This document shows, piece after piece, positions 10,166-21,525 of a stretch of 64,000 nucleotides of DNA (the stretch's first letter is position 1; each line of letters starts with the position of its first letter). The position numbers were made by a program, and so were the translations under genes. Source of the DNA: Cervus elaphus (taxonomy: Eukaryota; Chordata; Mammalia; Artiodactyla; Cervidae); NCBI RefSeq assembly GCF_910594005.1, contig NC_057835.1, forward strand, positions 50,244,001-50,308,000. Reading direction: 5' to 3'. The notes beneath the pieces are model-generated. The model worked only from the letters and a program-made list of their open reading frames with translations, had not been told where the DNA came from and searched no databases.

Positions 10166-11725
10166 GCAAAAAGGAATGCTAGCTGTTGCATGGCCCAGTG
10201 TTCTTCCCCTGCAGATGAGAGAAACTAAAGTTCATTGAGGACAGTGACTTCTGAGAAGTTGCAGAACTAAGATGCAAACCCAGAGGACAATGCTTTAAAC
10301 CTGTAACATGCCACAGAGTGTATCCTTCTCCTGGTGAATGGGGCATGGCATCAGGGTGCTGATGATGAGAGGGTGTGGAGACCCAGACATGCTTCCCATC
10401 TAGAGAGGCGTCTCCTACACGTGTCAAGCCTTGCAACTATTTTTCCAAGTCTACCAGGCTGCAACGGCCGGAGTCATGGGATTTTAACAGGCTCATTTCC
10501 TGAGCAGGAGGAAGGCATCTCCACTGGTTTTCCAGTCCAGCTTCCCATCGCCATTGCTTCCTAGCCAGCTGCATGTCCCATTAGCCATCTTTCAAACAAG
10601 CACCTTCAACGGCTGCTGATTTCCAGGCAGTTAGATTTTGATTGACGACCTCGCTTCCTGATGTGGGGTTAATGTGTTCTAGACAAATACTGGTTTCTAT
10701 GAAATATGGTTGGAGCAGTGGTCACCTAATCTGGGGGTAGGAGCTACAAGCATGGAAGGATATTAAAAATAGTCTGAGGGCTGGCTGTGTGCAAGGCAGA
10801 AGTGGCTTCAGTAAGGCTAGTTTATTGAAGGGAGGTGGGGTCTTGTGATTCAGATTAAGGACCAGGTGCCAAGGCTTAGAATGCCAATTAGAGAAGGAAA
10901 AATGCATTAGCCATGACTTCAGCCTGGCAGGCTCTAGACAGACATGTAATAACGACATTGCTGTACCCTTAAGCCAGTTACATGCTGAGGAAGTCAGTTC
11001 AGTTTTGGGAAACCATCCTTCTTTCAAGGTGGATTTATTTCCTTCTCTGCAGTGTTCCCCATCTATGAAATATTAATACATGCTTTTTTTTTTTAATCCA
11101 ATATCTGGGTCAAATAAATTTTTAAAAGGGAGGGTTCAGTGAACTTAAAGAGGTTAAAATGGGAATTTTCACGGTTTTTCTATAGTAATGTTCTTGTGTT
11201 CTTTGGGCATTTACTCTGTTGAGTATCCTGGTCTTACAAGACCATGGAGCACTTGACGGGAGAGTGTGAGGGAGGATCCTTGTTCTGAGGAACACAGGTT
11301 TAGAAACAACCTTTTGGTATCCTCCCTGCTTCAAGCATGTGCCATTTGAATGTTTCCTTGGCTTCCTTGGATAATTTTTTCCTGCCTTGAGAATTGAATT
11401 CTCATGGAAACTTTTCTATTGGGTTTGTCTTCTTGCATTTATCAGAATGAGCCATTCTGTAATAGTCATCAATAAGCACAGTAACTTTAGACACATGTAA
11501 ATATTACTTGGAACTTAGGGAAATGAACACCCAGGTAGAGTCAAATAATTTACCCAAGATCACATCTGTTTTATTTTATTTCATGTCATTTCATTTTATT
11601 TGCAAATATGACAGTGGCTCCATTGAAGATCTCTCCTTACACCTTTCATTTTCTTTTCCCCTGAAGCCTTTCAGAGCATCTTTGTGGTAAATATGTCTTC
11701 CCACTTTAGAACAGGGTAGGTCTGA
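10166..11725. other. Mostly unique non-coding sequence
   Basis: Weak MIR-like traces at the start and a poly(T) at about 11083. Small minus frames at 10722-11027 and 11122-11334 carry no domain that I know. No gene call. Confidence 0.4.
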
Positions 11726-11954
11726 CTTTGGGGCTTCCAAGGTGGCACAGTGGTAAAGAATCTGCCTGCCAGTGCAGGAGCGCAGGAGACATGGATGTGG
11801 GTTTGATCCCTGGGTCAGGAAGAGCCCCTGGAGGAGGAAATGGCCACCCGCTCCAGTATTCTTGCCTGGAGAAAATCCCACGGACAAAGGAGCCTAGCAG
11901 GCTACAGTCCATAGAGTCGCAAAAAGTCAGACATGACTAAGTGCACACACACAC
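11726..11954 (+). mobile_element. Bov-tA SINE with 8-bp duplication
   Basis: Sense full-length copy: GGGGCTTCCAAGGTGGCAC, GGGTTTGATCCCTGGG, CTCCAGTATTCTTGCCTGG, CATGACTAAG and a short CA tail. AGGTCTGA at 11718-11725 recurs at 11955-11962, which supports the boundaries. Confidence 0.93.
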
Positions 11955-12616
11955 AGGTCTGATCCAGAGGCCTGGGTGCTTTTGTAAACTCAGCAAAGTG
12001 ACACTTATTACTGAGAACTTTTTGATTTTGCAAAGGAGCTCTTAGAGTAAAGTGTTTTTTATTTGTTTTTTTTCACCCTGATTCCTTTTGCATCATGAGC
12101 AATGCAGAAACCGAAATTGCCAGAGAGAAGGAGAGAGAGAGATCACAGAAAAGCTGGGCTCCTTGGAATAATGAACCTACTTTTCCATAGCCCAGTTGCT
12201 GGGGCCTGAAGACAGGAAAGCTTTCACCTGCATGATGGAAAATGCCAGGACATGGAGTTTTCCGTTCCACTCCTGCGTGATGGGAGGCCCTCCCAGCATG
12301 CACTTCTTTCTTGGCAGAAACAGGAAGAGCCTGAAACATGGCTTTTCAACTTTGTTATCAGCAGTTGTTTTGGGAGGCTGTGGTGAGTTTGGGTTTGGTT
12401 TTTCAAGTGTATGATTACCATCTTCCTAGGAAGGTCAGAGAGAGAGCTTCCCAGGGGCAGGGGAAGGACAGAGCTGATGTAGGTGTCCCTTCCCCCCAAG
12501 GAGGGGAAGCCCCAAAGGGCTCAGAGGTCCATCAAAGTGGGAATTCCCAAAGTGCATGGTCAGGAAACTTCTGGACAAAGTTTTGTTCAGAGAACTGGAT
12601 TATAGAATGCCATTGA

Positions 12617-12765
12617 TTTGGTATGTGGGAGACTGGATGGGGGGGGCAGTTTGGGAAAGAGTGCATACATGTGTATGTATGGGTGAGTCTCTATTGTTCA
12701 CCTGAAACTATCACAACATTGTTAATCGACTATACCCCAGTACAAAGTAGAAAGTTGAAAAAAAA
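12617..12765 (+). mobile_element. Ruminant L1 3' end, heavily 5' truncated, perfect 11-bp TSD
   Basis: The last about 150 bp of a ruminant L1: TGTTCACCTGAAACTATCAC, AACATTGTTAATCGACTA, TACCCCAGTACAAAG, then poly(A). AATGCCATTGA at 12606-12616 is repeated at 12766-12776, which defines a single severely truncated insertion. Confidence 0.88.
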
Positions 12766-12828
12766 AATGCCATTGACTGAGTAACAGGATTCAGCTTGCT
12801 AGGAGTCTATGACAGGTTTATTTTTGTT

Positions 12829-12968
12829 TTTTAAATTCTTTATTTATTTGGTTGCACTGGGTCTTAGTTGTGGCATGTGGGATCTAGTTCCCTGACCAGA
12901 GGTTGAACCTAGCTAGGCGCCCTGCATTGGGAGCGTGGAGTCTTAGCCACTGGACCCAGATAAGTCCC
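12829..12968 (-). mobile_element. CHR-2-type SINE
   Basis: Antisense: TTTATTTGGTTGCACTGGG, TCTTAGTTGTGGCATGTGGG, TCTAGTTCCCTGACCAGAGG, CCACTGGACC. The flanks GACAGGTTTATTTTTG and GACAGAGTTATTTTG look like a decayed duplication. Confidence 0.85.
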
Positions 12969-13094
12969 CAGACAGAGTTATTTTGAATTGAAATGGCTTG
13001 TCAATGGCTTCTCCCATTGTTGAGAAAGTGGAATGTCTCAGATGTGTAGTAAATACTGCATAGGTAGGTGTGCATGTTTTGTGCATGTACCTTG

Positions 13095-13195
13095 CACATC
13101 AGCTAGCTCACTTCTGTAATAACCTTAGCACTTAGCCCACTGACTCGCATGAAGTAGGGAATTCGTGATATTTATTGAATGAATGACTAAAGTGA
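13095..13195 (+). mobile_element. L2 LINE 3'-end relic
   Basis: Diverged L2 end: CTTAGCACTTAGCCCACTG, GTAGGGAATTCGTGATATTTA (the last base beyond 20 omitted here: TTGAATGAATGA follows). It is typical of L2 insertions with an AATGAATGA terminal repeat. Confidence 0.45.
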
Positions 13196-13649
13196 TTGAA
13201 ATTCTGATGTTGTAAATTCCTAGTTTAGAGATGGTTAAATCAGCCCTAAAGCCTTTGAGCCTCTCTTTTCCTTCCATGTCTTCTAGTAAAAATCTGATAA
13301 TTCATGGTGCTTTTGTTCAGTACAGGAATCTGGCAACCTTAGCATCATTGCAATTATAAAGATGAACTGGATGTTTCAAAGCAATTGAGAACAATGGTGA
13401 GGCCACAAAGGCCCTGTCTGTGTGATAGAGATGCAGCTCAAGGGAAGGACCCTGTTGGCTGAACTTGCAGCAACTGTTTGATAAACTAGTTACTAGAGAC
13501 AGTGCAGCCAGATGCTCGGGGGAGAAACTCTTCTGTGATGTGGTTTTCAGAACGTTTTGGTTTTTCATGGCACTTCCTCCTCTGAATTCCAACAGCACCT
13601 TCTTTGTACTTTGCTTACATCACCTCACTTGGGAAAGAGCAAAGGGTTT

Positions 13650-13863
13650 GGGGTTGGAATTTCTGGAATCAAGGCTGGTTGCTGTTGACTGTCTTCTTAT
13701 CAGGTAGCATTCTCCTAAGGATTAAATGAGATAAATAGGAAATGCTGGTCACATCACAAAGCATCGTGCAGATATTAGTTGTGATGGTGGCATCTTGTTT
13801 TATATTTAATTTTGGATATGCCTGCTAGATTGTTCATTCCTTAAAAGCAGGAACTATGGATGA

Positions 13864-13899
<36 letters not shown>

Positions 13900-13945
13900 T
13901 ACCAGCAAGGGGAACTTAAATAAAATAATTGAAGAATGAAATCAG
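13650..13945 (+). mobile_element. MIR relic followed by L2 3'-end relic
   Basis: At 13650-13790 an MIR-like plus copy is suggested by AAGGATTAAATGAGATAAAT. At about 13800-13945 an L2-like end is suggested by GATTGTTCATTCCTTAAAAG, GCAGGAACTATGGATG, and then a GT tract and AATTGAAGAATGAAATC. Both are weak, ancient matches. Confidence 0.4.
13866..13897. repeat. (TG)16 microsatellite
   Basis: Uninterrupted TG dinucleotides, 32 bp. A perfect tract of this length is expected to be length-polymorphic. Confidence 0.97.
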
Positions 13946-14529
13946 TACCTTGAGAGAATTAACAAATGAGTAAGCCTTAAGCTGAGAGCAGTCTTTCTTT
14001 GTCAGTTCAAACTAATGATCATAAGGAGGGGTCCTTTGGAGATCGGGGAGGTAGCAGGGCATGTAGGGGTGGAAAAGAGAGGAGGAGAGAAATGACATCA
14101 GAAGTTTAGGATGGTCTCTGTCATCCCCTACTCCAGAGATAAATAGAAAAGGGAAGGCTGGGAGGAGGCCTAGTGGAGGGTTGAGAATGTAAGCTCCTTC
14201 TTTCATGGTGGCCAAGGGTGCACCCTAACGGGTCATGAATGTTAGCACTGGCTCAGAATCCTCAGGCTGAAAAGCCAGTGGTGCAAAACAAGAGGAATAA
14301 CCTGAAGATGTGAAAGAACTGAAATGCCTAATCCCCATGGAAGTCTGATGGAAAGTTATAGGTCCATTGGCTAAGAGCGTGTCTTACCTAGAGAAGAGGG
14401 GGACACCAGGAGAGGTGAGGAAGTGTCATTGTTTGGTGGAGGTTCATCTATATTTGAGGGCCAAATATGCATTTGGAAGATCTGGTGATTTTGGCAAACC
14501 ATTTGCAGGGTCATATAGATACGTTTTAA
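13946..14529. other. Unique non-coding sequence
   Basis: No gene or named repeat. It is purine-rich in parts (14020-14180), with a meaningless 67-codon minus frame. Confidence 0.4.
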
Positions 14530-14690
14530 ATTAATTAATTAGTGTTTATTTAGCTGCATCAGGTCTTAGTTGTAGCCTGCAGGATCTTTAGTTGTGGCAT
14601 GTGGGATCTAGTTCCCTGACCATAAATTGAACTTGGGCCCCCTGTGTTGGGAGCATGGAGTCTTAGCCACTGGACCGACAGGGAAGTCCC
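14530..14690 (-). mobile_element. CHR-2-type SINE
   Basis: Antisense: TTTATTTAGCTGCATCAGG, TCTTAGTTGTAGCCTGCAGG, TTCCCTGACCATAAATTG, AGCCACTGGACCGACAGGG, AAGTCCC. Confidence 0.88.
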
Positions 14691-16165
14691 TGTTTTTAGT
14701 TTAAATGAGGGTCAGTGTGATCTATTAAAGAGTCAGTGGCTTAAGTGTTCCTCTTGTCTTGCAGGGCAGCCTGGGGATGATTTCACCCTTGCTGATAGTC
14801 ACTCCCCAAAGCTCTGGATGAGGCGCTGCTGGCTTTGTTAAAGCATGTCCTGGCCCCGTCTGCTGACCAGCCCTTTCCTCTTTCTCTGGAGTCTTGTTTC
14901 TGTCTGCTGCATTGTCCTTTGTGTCTGAGGTGGGTCCCTCTGCCTGGGAGTTCTCTCATTGTGGTTTTAGGTGTGGCTGCAGAGACAAAGATGAACATCA
15001 CTCCTGGCTCCCTCCCGCGATTCACCCAGAGGTAACAGGATAACACCTGTGGGAAAGTCATCAAAGGCTACACAGGACCCAGAAGGAATAAGTCCATCTC
15101 AATGATTCCCCACCTGAGTTTTCATTCCCCTCTACAATCCCAGAACCCACTCTTCTCATGAGATCATCACACTCAGTTTTTGGTCCCAAAGGCTAAACCT
15201 TCTCTTGATATGAATCCATTCAGGTTGCATCATTTGTTGTGTTGCTTCTGTGTCCATTGGTGTGTTAAGCGAATATCTTCTCTTTAATTGTAAGTCCACA
15301 GCTAGGAGGATAATTTCTGATTTGATTGTATCTCTCATAATGAGCTTCTTGAGAGGAGTGACAGAGGCTCATTCATGACTGCATCCATGGGACCTGGGGA
15401 TGGAGTTACTGCTCTGATACCACATTGTTGTTCAATAAAGACTCAGAGGATAGGAAATTGAATGATGCCAGACTTCTAGGTGTGCCAGGAAAGTGAAAAA
15501 CAGTGGTCATGAATCATGAATATGTTCATTAAAGACCCAGGTGGAAATTCACAGTGGTCACATGCGTGCAGGGCTACTGATGAGGTGAGTTTCTGCTTTG
15601 CTTTTGAACTTTCTTATCTTTGTCGGGCCTCCATGTCAATTGGTAGCACATGTAGGCTTGCGATCTCCGAGTAGCCAAAAGCAGACTCTGGAGAGCTTAT
15701 GTCTTTGGGAGACCAAGAAGGTTGTCCAGAAGTGAGTGTGAAGCCTTGAAACTGTGTTGGGCAACCTTTTCCATAGTTTCCTTCCTGGCTCAAGAGTTCC
15801 CTTGTCAGCTGTGTATTTCCTTCTAATAAATCTGTTCATTATGTTGTGTACCCTTAGTTCTTTTAATTTCTGACTGGCTCAATTACTCCTCAGAAGGTTG
15901 TCTAATTTCTATTGTGAATTGTTATTGCTTTCAGAGAGACTGGAACTCATTTGTGTGTACACCCTCTGTAAGCCAGTGCCACCCTGACAACACACCACTA
16001 ATTTATGACTTTTTTTTCTTTTTTTATCAATGCCATCATGCTGAGGTCAGCTGCACCCTATGCCATGGGCTATGCTCTTCTTCATATAAGAACTTAAGGA
16101 ATATATTAGGGGCCCAGGAAGATAAGGGGAATCCTATAAATTCTGACTCCTCTCTCTATGTCCAG
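14691..16165. other. Mostly unique non-coding sequence, L2-like trace near 15275-15465
   Basis: Weak L2-like end around TGTTCAATAAAGACTCAGAGG. No gene call: the frames at 14644-15064 share the same DNA on both strands and show no domain. Confidence 0.4.
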
Positions 16166-16498
16166 AGATGGCATAAATTGGTTGAATGTTTATAATCAAC
16201 AAAGCAGTCAGTCCTAAAGGAAATCAACCCTGAATATTCATTGGAATATTCTTTGGAAGGACTGATACTGAAGCTGAAGCTCCAACATTTTGGCCACCTG
16301 ATGTGAAGGGCTGACTCATTGGCAAAGACCCTGATGCTGGGAAAGATTGAGTGTACGAGAAGGGGGTGGATGGCATCACTGACTTGATGGACATGAGTTT
16401 GAGCAAACTCCTGGAGATGGTGAAGGACCGGGAAGCCTGGTGTGCTGCAGTTCATGCAGTTGCAAAGAGTCAGACACAACTTAGTGACTGAACAACAA
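16166..16498 (+). mobile_element. BovB (RTE) LINE 3' end, 5' truncated
   Basis: Sense BovB C-terminal/3' region: AAGGACTGATACTGAAGCTG, TTTGGCCACCTGATGTGAAG, GACCCTGATGCTGGGAAAG, TGGCATCACTGACTTGATGG, and tail CAAAGAGTCAGACACAACTT. BovB is the horizontally acquired LINE that mobilises Bov-tA. This copy keeps only its last about 330 bp and encodes nothing intact. Confidence 0.92.
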
Positions 16499-16897
16499 TG
16501 TAAAAGAGTATTAACACAAGGAGATTAAAAGTATAACATTATAAGGAAATACTTTCTGAGATTATTCTAGGCATAGTTTACTTTATACCAATTAATACTG
16601 GAAAAATGACAGCTCACAAATATCTACATTTTGATCAGCTTGTAATGTGATTTAGACCAGTTCAGTCTGACATTTACTAACTGAGCACCTACTATAAACC
16701 CAGAAAGCTTACTAGGCGTGTGGTATGCAGAATTGGATGACAGAAGCCATCTTCAAAGAACTCATGAGAAGCTTTGTTCCCAAGGATGAAAAATTCTACA
16801 TGTAACTCGTAACATGGTTGTGAAAGAATCTAGTTTTCAGGTCAAACGTATGTCACAGACACCACCTTCCTTCATTTTACTAATTATTCCTTGTGCT
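16499..16897. other. Unique sequence with an ancient repeat trace
   Basis: At 16660-16760, CTGAGCACCTACTATAAACC and AGAACTCATGAGAAGC resemble widespread old mammalian repeats (MIR/L2 type). No gene. Confidence 0.35.
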
Positions 16898-17091
16898 TAG
16901 TCGCTTCATCGTGTCTGACTCTTTGCGGCTTCCTGGACTGCAGCCCATTAGGCTCCTCTGTCCATGGTGATCCTCCAGGCCAGAATACTGGAGTGGGTTG
17001 CCGTGCCCTCCTCCAGGGGATCTTCCCAACCTAGGGATGGAACCCAGGTCTCCCCCATTGCAGGGGGATTCTTACCAACTGAGCCACCTTC
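16898..17091 (-). mobile_element. Bov-tA SINE
   Basis: Antisense: GTGTCTGACTCTTTGCGG, GGACTGCAGCCCATTAGG, AGAATACTGGAGTGGG, GGGATGGAACCCAGG, GAGCCACC. Confidence 0.93.
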
Positions 17092-17210
17092 AAGGATTAT
17101 TCTTTATTCTTTTTTTTTCCATGTTAGTGTTCTCATAGTTCCCATACAATCTACAAAATTGTTTACCTGGCCTTGGTCAATCTCCACCTATTGTTTTTCT
17201 TTTCTTTCTT

Positions 17211-17361
17211 TCTTTTTTTTTTTAACATTTATTTATTTATATTTAACTGTGTCAGATCACAGTTGCAGCATGCAGGGTCTTAGTTCCCTGACCAGGGATT
17301 GAACCTAAGTCCCCTGCCCTGGAAGGTGGGTTCTCAACCCCCGGACCACCAGGGAAATCCC
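17211..17361 (-). mobile_element. CHR-2-type SINE
   Basis: Antisense with a T-rich leader: TTTAACTGTGTCAGATCAC, AGTTGCAGCATGCAGGGTC, TGACCAGGGATTGAACC, GGACCACCAGGGAAATCCC. Confidence 0.9.
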
Positions 17362-17564
17362 TTCTGCCTACTGCTGGGTTACCTGAAGACTGCTTGCCTT
17401 TATAGGGGCATAAACATATCATTTTATATTAGGTTTAGAGAAAAGAAGAAGATGTATAGGCTTTAGCTATTACAATGTCAGATTCGGCAATAGCTTTTTT
17501 TTTTTTTAGCATATTTACTGTCATCACGAAGGTCTATCCTCTTCTCTGCTAGTCTGAGTTTTCT

Positions 17565-17830
17565 TCCTTTTCAGATTCAGCCCAGATCGCAAGTGTTTTC
17601 TTGGGCCTTTCCTAACTGGCCCTGCAGGCCCTTTTCCAACTCCTAAAACACTGGTTTATCTGACTGTATTTTGGCACTTAGCGTGTATTTTATTGTCATT
17701 ATCTTTCATCTCTGTTCTTCAGTTAGCCCTGTGAGAAACTCAGGATGCAGCTGCATTGTGTGTGTTTTTGTGTCCTTTGAGCATCTAGCCTAGAACCTTG
17801 CACATCATGTGCAGTTAATAAATAGCTCCT
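17565..17830 (+). mobile_element. L2 LINE 3'-end relic
   Basis: L2-like order: TTTCCTAACTGGCCC, TTTGGCACTTAGCGTG, TCCTTTGAGCATCTAGCC, TAGAACCTTGCACATC, AGTTAATAAATAG. It is diverged but has the expected arrangement. Confidence 0.5.
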
Positions 17831-18859
17831 ATTTGTTCATTGATTTTGCTTTTTCCTACGTGAGGTGTTGGTTACCCAGATTAATTAACGCCCGAGGCAA
17901 AACATGTGAGAGCTACATGTGCTGGCCTAAGAAAAATAAAAATCAAAGTAAACGCTTGAAATCGGAGAGCCTAAAACCTCATCTTGATAAGAGAGAGAAC
18001 AGTTTTATGAGCTCAGCCATCGTTTAGGATTTTGGCTTCCCCTGCGTGAATTGGCATGGTACCATACCGCAGAAATGGTGGTTTACTTCTGAGGACCCTG
18101 AGCCGAGGGGCACAGTGCCACTCTCCCCTGCCTGCCTGCTTTTGTCTTTTTTTTTTTTTAATGTTTGGCAATTGAAGCTGCTCCAAATAAAATATTATTT
18201 GCAAAAAAAGTTAAAAGCAGAATGATCACTGAAAAGACATTCTTCTTTGAGCAGGGAATATCTCTGTATTTCTTGTTTGGTTTTTACATCCAGATTGGCA
18301 AATTACTGGTTTATCAGTGCTTGGCTGCTCATCATGTGGCATCTTATTGGAACAATTAAAATGGTACAGAAAAGTCATGGCCGTCGAGCCCACGCTGGGA
18401 GTTCCCTGGGAACCATTTAAGATACTTGGCAGATTATGCCCAACAGGCCTAGGCCATATGTAGGCAAATAACCATGCATTAAATAACTTTTTCAAATCTC
18501 CAAGTAATCTCTCTTGGACATCTTTTTTTCTTTTGTTTCCAAAAACACAAAAAGAAAAAGTCAATGCCACTGAGCATAAATCATCTCGAGTTGCTCAAGG
18601 CTGACATAATGTGGGTCTAGGTTCAGTGCCCTGGAAAGATGGAGTTCAGTATAGCAGGAATCTCAGACTGGCCCCGACTTCCTCCACATCTTCTAGCCTG
18701 AATAAGCTGCTTCCTCTGGTTCTGATATGTACTGTATACAAGTTTATACCCTCTAAGACCTACACCTGTATATACATTTGACAACCTACAGAAAACCTTT
18801 TTATTTGGTTGGTGAGGAGAGAAACTAAATAGGTGAATCCAGTCACCCCCTGTATTATT
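17831..18859. other. Unique sequence, candidate conserved non-coding stretch at 18170-18500
   Basis: No repeat that I recognise between 18170 and 18560. The sequence has balanced composition with motifs such as TTTAAGATACTTGGC and CCATGCATTAAATAAC. The 114-codon minus frame at 18226-18570 has no known domain. Its candidate status is inferred from the lack of repeats only. Confidence 0.3.
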
Positions 18860-18861
18860 TT

Positions 18862-19300
18862 TATATTTAATTTTTTAAATTAGAGGATACTTACTTTATA
18901 GTATTGTGATAGTTTTTGTCATACATCAACATGAATCAACATTAGGTATACCTATGTCCCCTCCCTCTTGACCCCGCCCCCCGACTCACCTCCCCACCGC
19001 ATCCCTCTAGGTTGTCACAGAACACTGGTTTTGGGTTCCCTGCGTCATACATCGAACTTCCACTGGCTCTTTTATATATGGTAATGTATATGTTTCAATG
19101 CTGTTCTCTCATATCATCCCACCCTCTCCTTCCCCCAACGTGTCCAAAGTGTCTGTGTCTCCGTTGCTGCCCTGCAGGTGGGATCATCAGTACTATATTT
19201 CTTGATTCCATATATATATGTTAATATACGGTGTTTGTCTTTGTCTTTCTGACTTCATTCACTCTGTATAATATAGCCACCTCCTTTAATACAAGTCCTC
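18862..19300 (-). mobile_element. Ruminant L1 3' UTR, antisense
   Basis: Antisense of the ruminant L1 3' UTR: TTGTCATACATCAACATGAA, GTCCCCTCCCTCTTGACCCC, GGTAATGTATATGTTTCAAT, ATCATCCCACCCTCTCC. The 70-codon plus frame at 19012-19224 is within it. Confidence 0.88.
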
Positions 19301-20767
19301 TGTCTTCATCCTTGCTTTGAGAATTCTTTTAAAGTTGGAAAGCAGTAGGGTAGAATCCTAGACCTGTTTCTTTTCCAAGGGAAAAAAGCTCTCATGGAAT
19401 CAGAGGCTTTGGAATTTATTTGTGGCCACAGAGATAATCCTTTTTATAGGAAGAATGAACTAGCAAATAATTCCCAGCCTCGAGCATGCTTATCTCTTGC
19501 TGAATATCACCCCCCCCCAAGTTAAATAGAGTGTTCTTTATTGAGAAATGTGTTTGCTTTTCCAGTGATTCTATCCTTGTGCCATTGTTTTGTTTTGTTT
19601 TGTTTTTTTCTTTTTGACTTTGAGGTTCAAGGTTCTCATCTGGTGGAGGCTTGGGTTATTACCAAGCTCACCCAAAGATATGGAGGCAGGATCTCTGTTA
19701 AGTTCAACTGCATTTGCTTGCCCACAAGTTCACATTTGCATTTGCATCTTCGCCAGCCTTTGTTTCTTGGAAAGCATTTTTCACACATGCTGAGCCTTGG
19801 TGGGAAAATATAAACTCCTGGCTTTGAAGGGTGCCATGTATGCAAATGTAAAAATGTGGTAGGATAAAATATATCTCTGTGCTGGGCCAAGGTTGGCTTT
19901 ATGATTTCTCATTTAAGTTGGCATCCATGGCTTTCACTTTTCTGAGGGATGTAAGTACAGCCCTGGGTGGGGTTTGTGTGGATAGCCTTACCAGTGTAGA
20001 TCTATAATCTGAATCATCCAGACTTCTGAACTTCCATTTTAATCCTATAGGAGCCTTGAACCTCAGCTTTTTTTTTTTTTTTAAACATTTTGCTTGTCAG
20101 GGAGCAACTTGACTGTCTCTAATGGGCTCCTATTACATTTCCTCAGGGGTGTAAAGGTTCTTTCAACACCAAAGGAATGGAACCTAGGAATGAGAGCAGT
20201 GGAAGTGGTTTTTGGGAACCTTATTCTCTTCCCAAGTATAACTGAACTCCTGAAAGTATGGAGAAAGGAAAATAACTATTACTAAATGGTATACTCTAGT
20301 CAGGTATTTTCAAAAGACAAAATGACCACTCAGAGACTTTGAGTTCTAGCCAGTCCTCTCAGGAAGTCCTAACAAGTGACTGAAACTCCTAGGTGGAGCC
20401 ATGGAAAATCACGGTCAAATAATGAAGTGTCACAAAAGATCATTTAAAGTAACCCCAAATGAACCAATGTTCTGAGATGAGGAGAGAATATTTGCATTCT
20501 ACCAGAACAATTTTTCTGGTTATTGACTATAATGCTCCAAAGTGTCTATATATTTAAGACTTTCTATGTTGTATTTGAATTATTCTCAAAATTGGGCCTT
20601 CCATGTTGATCTAGGCACTGGAGCCCTGTTCATATTACTGGGCAGTGTGTGGGCAGCACAGAAGTGTTTCCATGAAATCTGTACTTCAGAGTTAGTGACA
20701 TCACTTAGGGAAGGTGCCTAGCATTGTGCTGCACATACCATAAGGGCTCAATTAAGTAGTTACTGTG
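19301..20767. other. Unique non-coding sequence
   Basis: Contains T-runs at about 19590-19615 and 20068-20083. Frames at 19541-19890 overlap each other on both strands and carry no domain. No repeat that I can name. Confidence 0.4.
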
Positions 20768-20978
20768 TGTGCAGATTCAGTCACTTCAGCTGTGTTGATT
20801 CTTTGAGACCTCATGGACTGTAGCCTGCCAGGGCTCCTCTGTACATGGGATTTTCCAGGCAAGAAAACAGGTGGGTTGCCATTTCCTCCTCCAGGGGATT
20901 TTCTGGACCCAGTGATCAAATCTGCATCTTCTCCGTTGGCCGACAGATTCTTTACCACTGAGCCACCTGGGAAGCCCT
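20768..20978 (-). mobile_element. Bov-tA SINE
   Basis: Antisense, moderately diverged: GACCTCATGGACTGTAGCC, GGCAAGAAAACAGGTGGG, GTGATCAAATCTGC, CACTGAGCCACCTGGGAAG, CCCTGC. Confidence 0.92.
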
Positions 20979-21347
20979 GCAATAGTTTCTCGTACATTTC
21001 AGAAAAAAAATCATTGTCATCCAGGAGCATATAGTCAAGTAAAGTGAACAGAAAAGAGACATGAGGCTATTATTAATGATGCAAGGCATTGTATGGTTAT
21101 GTATCTCTTTTTAGAGTCAATCAGACTGAACATTAGTGGTCCAGAGAAAGGAAACATCAATATGGACTTTGGCAGTGGGAGAGGTCTCATGGAGTAGAAA
21201 TGACCTGAACTAGAACTGAAGTTAGGGAGAAGTTAGGGAGAATTGGGACAGGTGAAGAGAAGGGGAATGAGAGGCTAAGAGTAAGAAAGTGATATGGCAT
21301 GATGAGAGGCAGTGAGCCCCAAAGTTGGTAGGGTAATGGACTATATT

Positions 21348-21525
21348 TGCTTTTTTTTTTTTTTTTTTTTTACAATTTGGAGTATGGCTGTGCTACAATA
21401 TTGTGTTAGTTTCTGCTGTGCAACGAAGTGAATCAGCTCTGGGTATGCATCCATCCCGTCCATCTCTTGCTCCCCCTCCTACCCCATCCCACCCTTTGTG
21501 CTATGTGCACCAGATCCCTAAAAGG
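21348..21525 (-). mobile_element. L1 3' end, antisense, with poly(T)
   Basis: A run of about 22 T is followed by GTTAGTTTCTGCTGTGCAAC, GAAGTGAATCAGCTCTGGG, ATCCATCCCGTCC, CACCCTTTGTGC. This is the antisense of an artiodactyl L1 3' end, with its poly(A) tail on the left. Confidence 0.82.

Noticed and set aside
17490..17520. A fifth tail-only insertion around the T-run near 17500
   Set aside because: The flanking similarity is only about four bases (TAGC), within chance.
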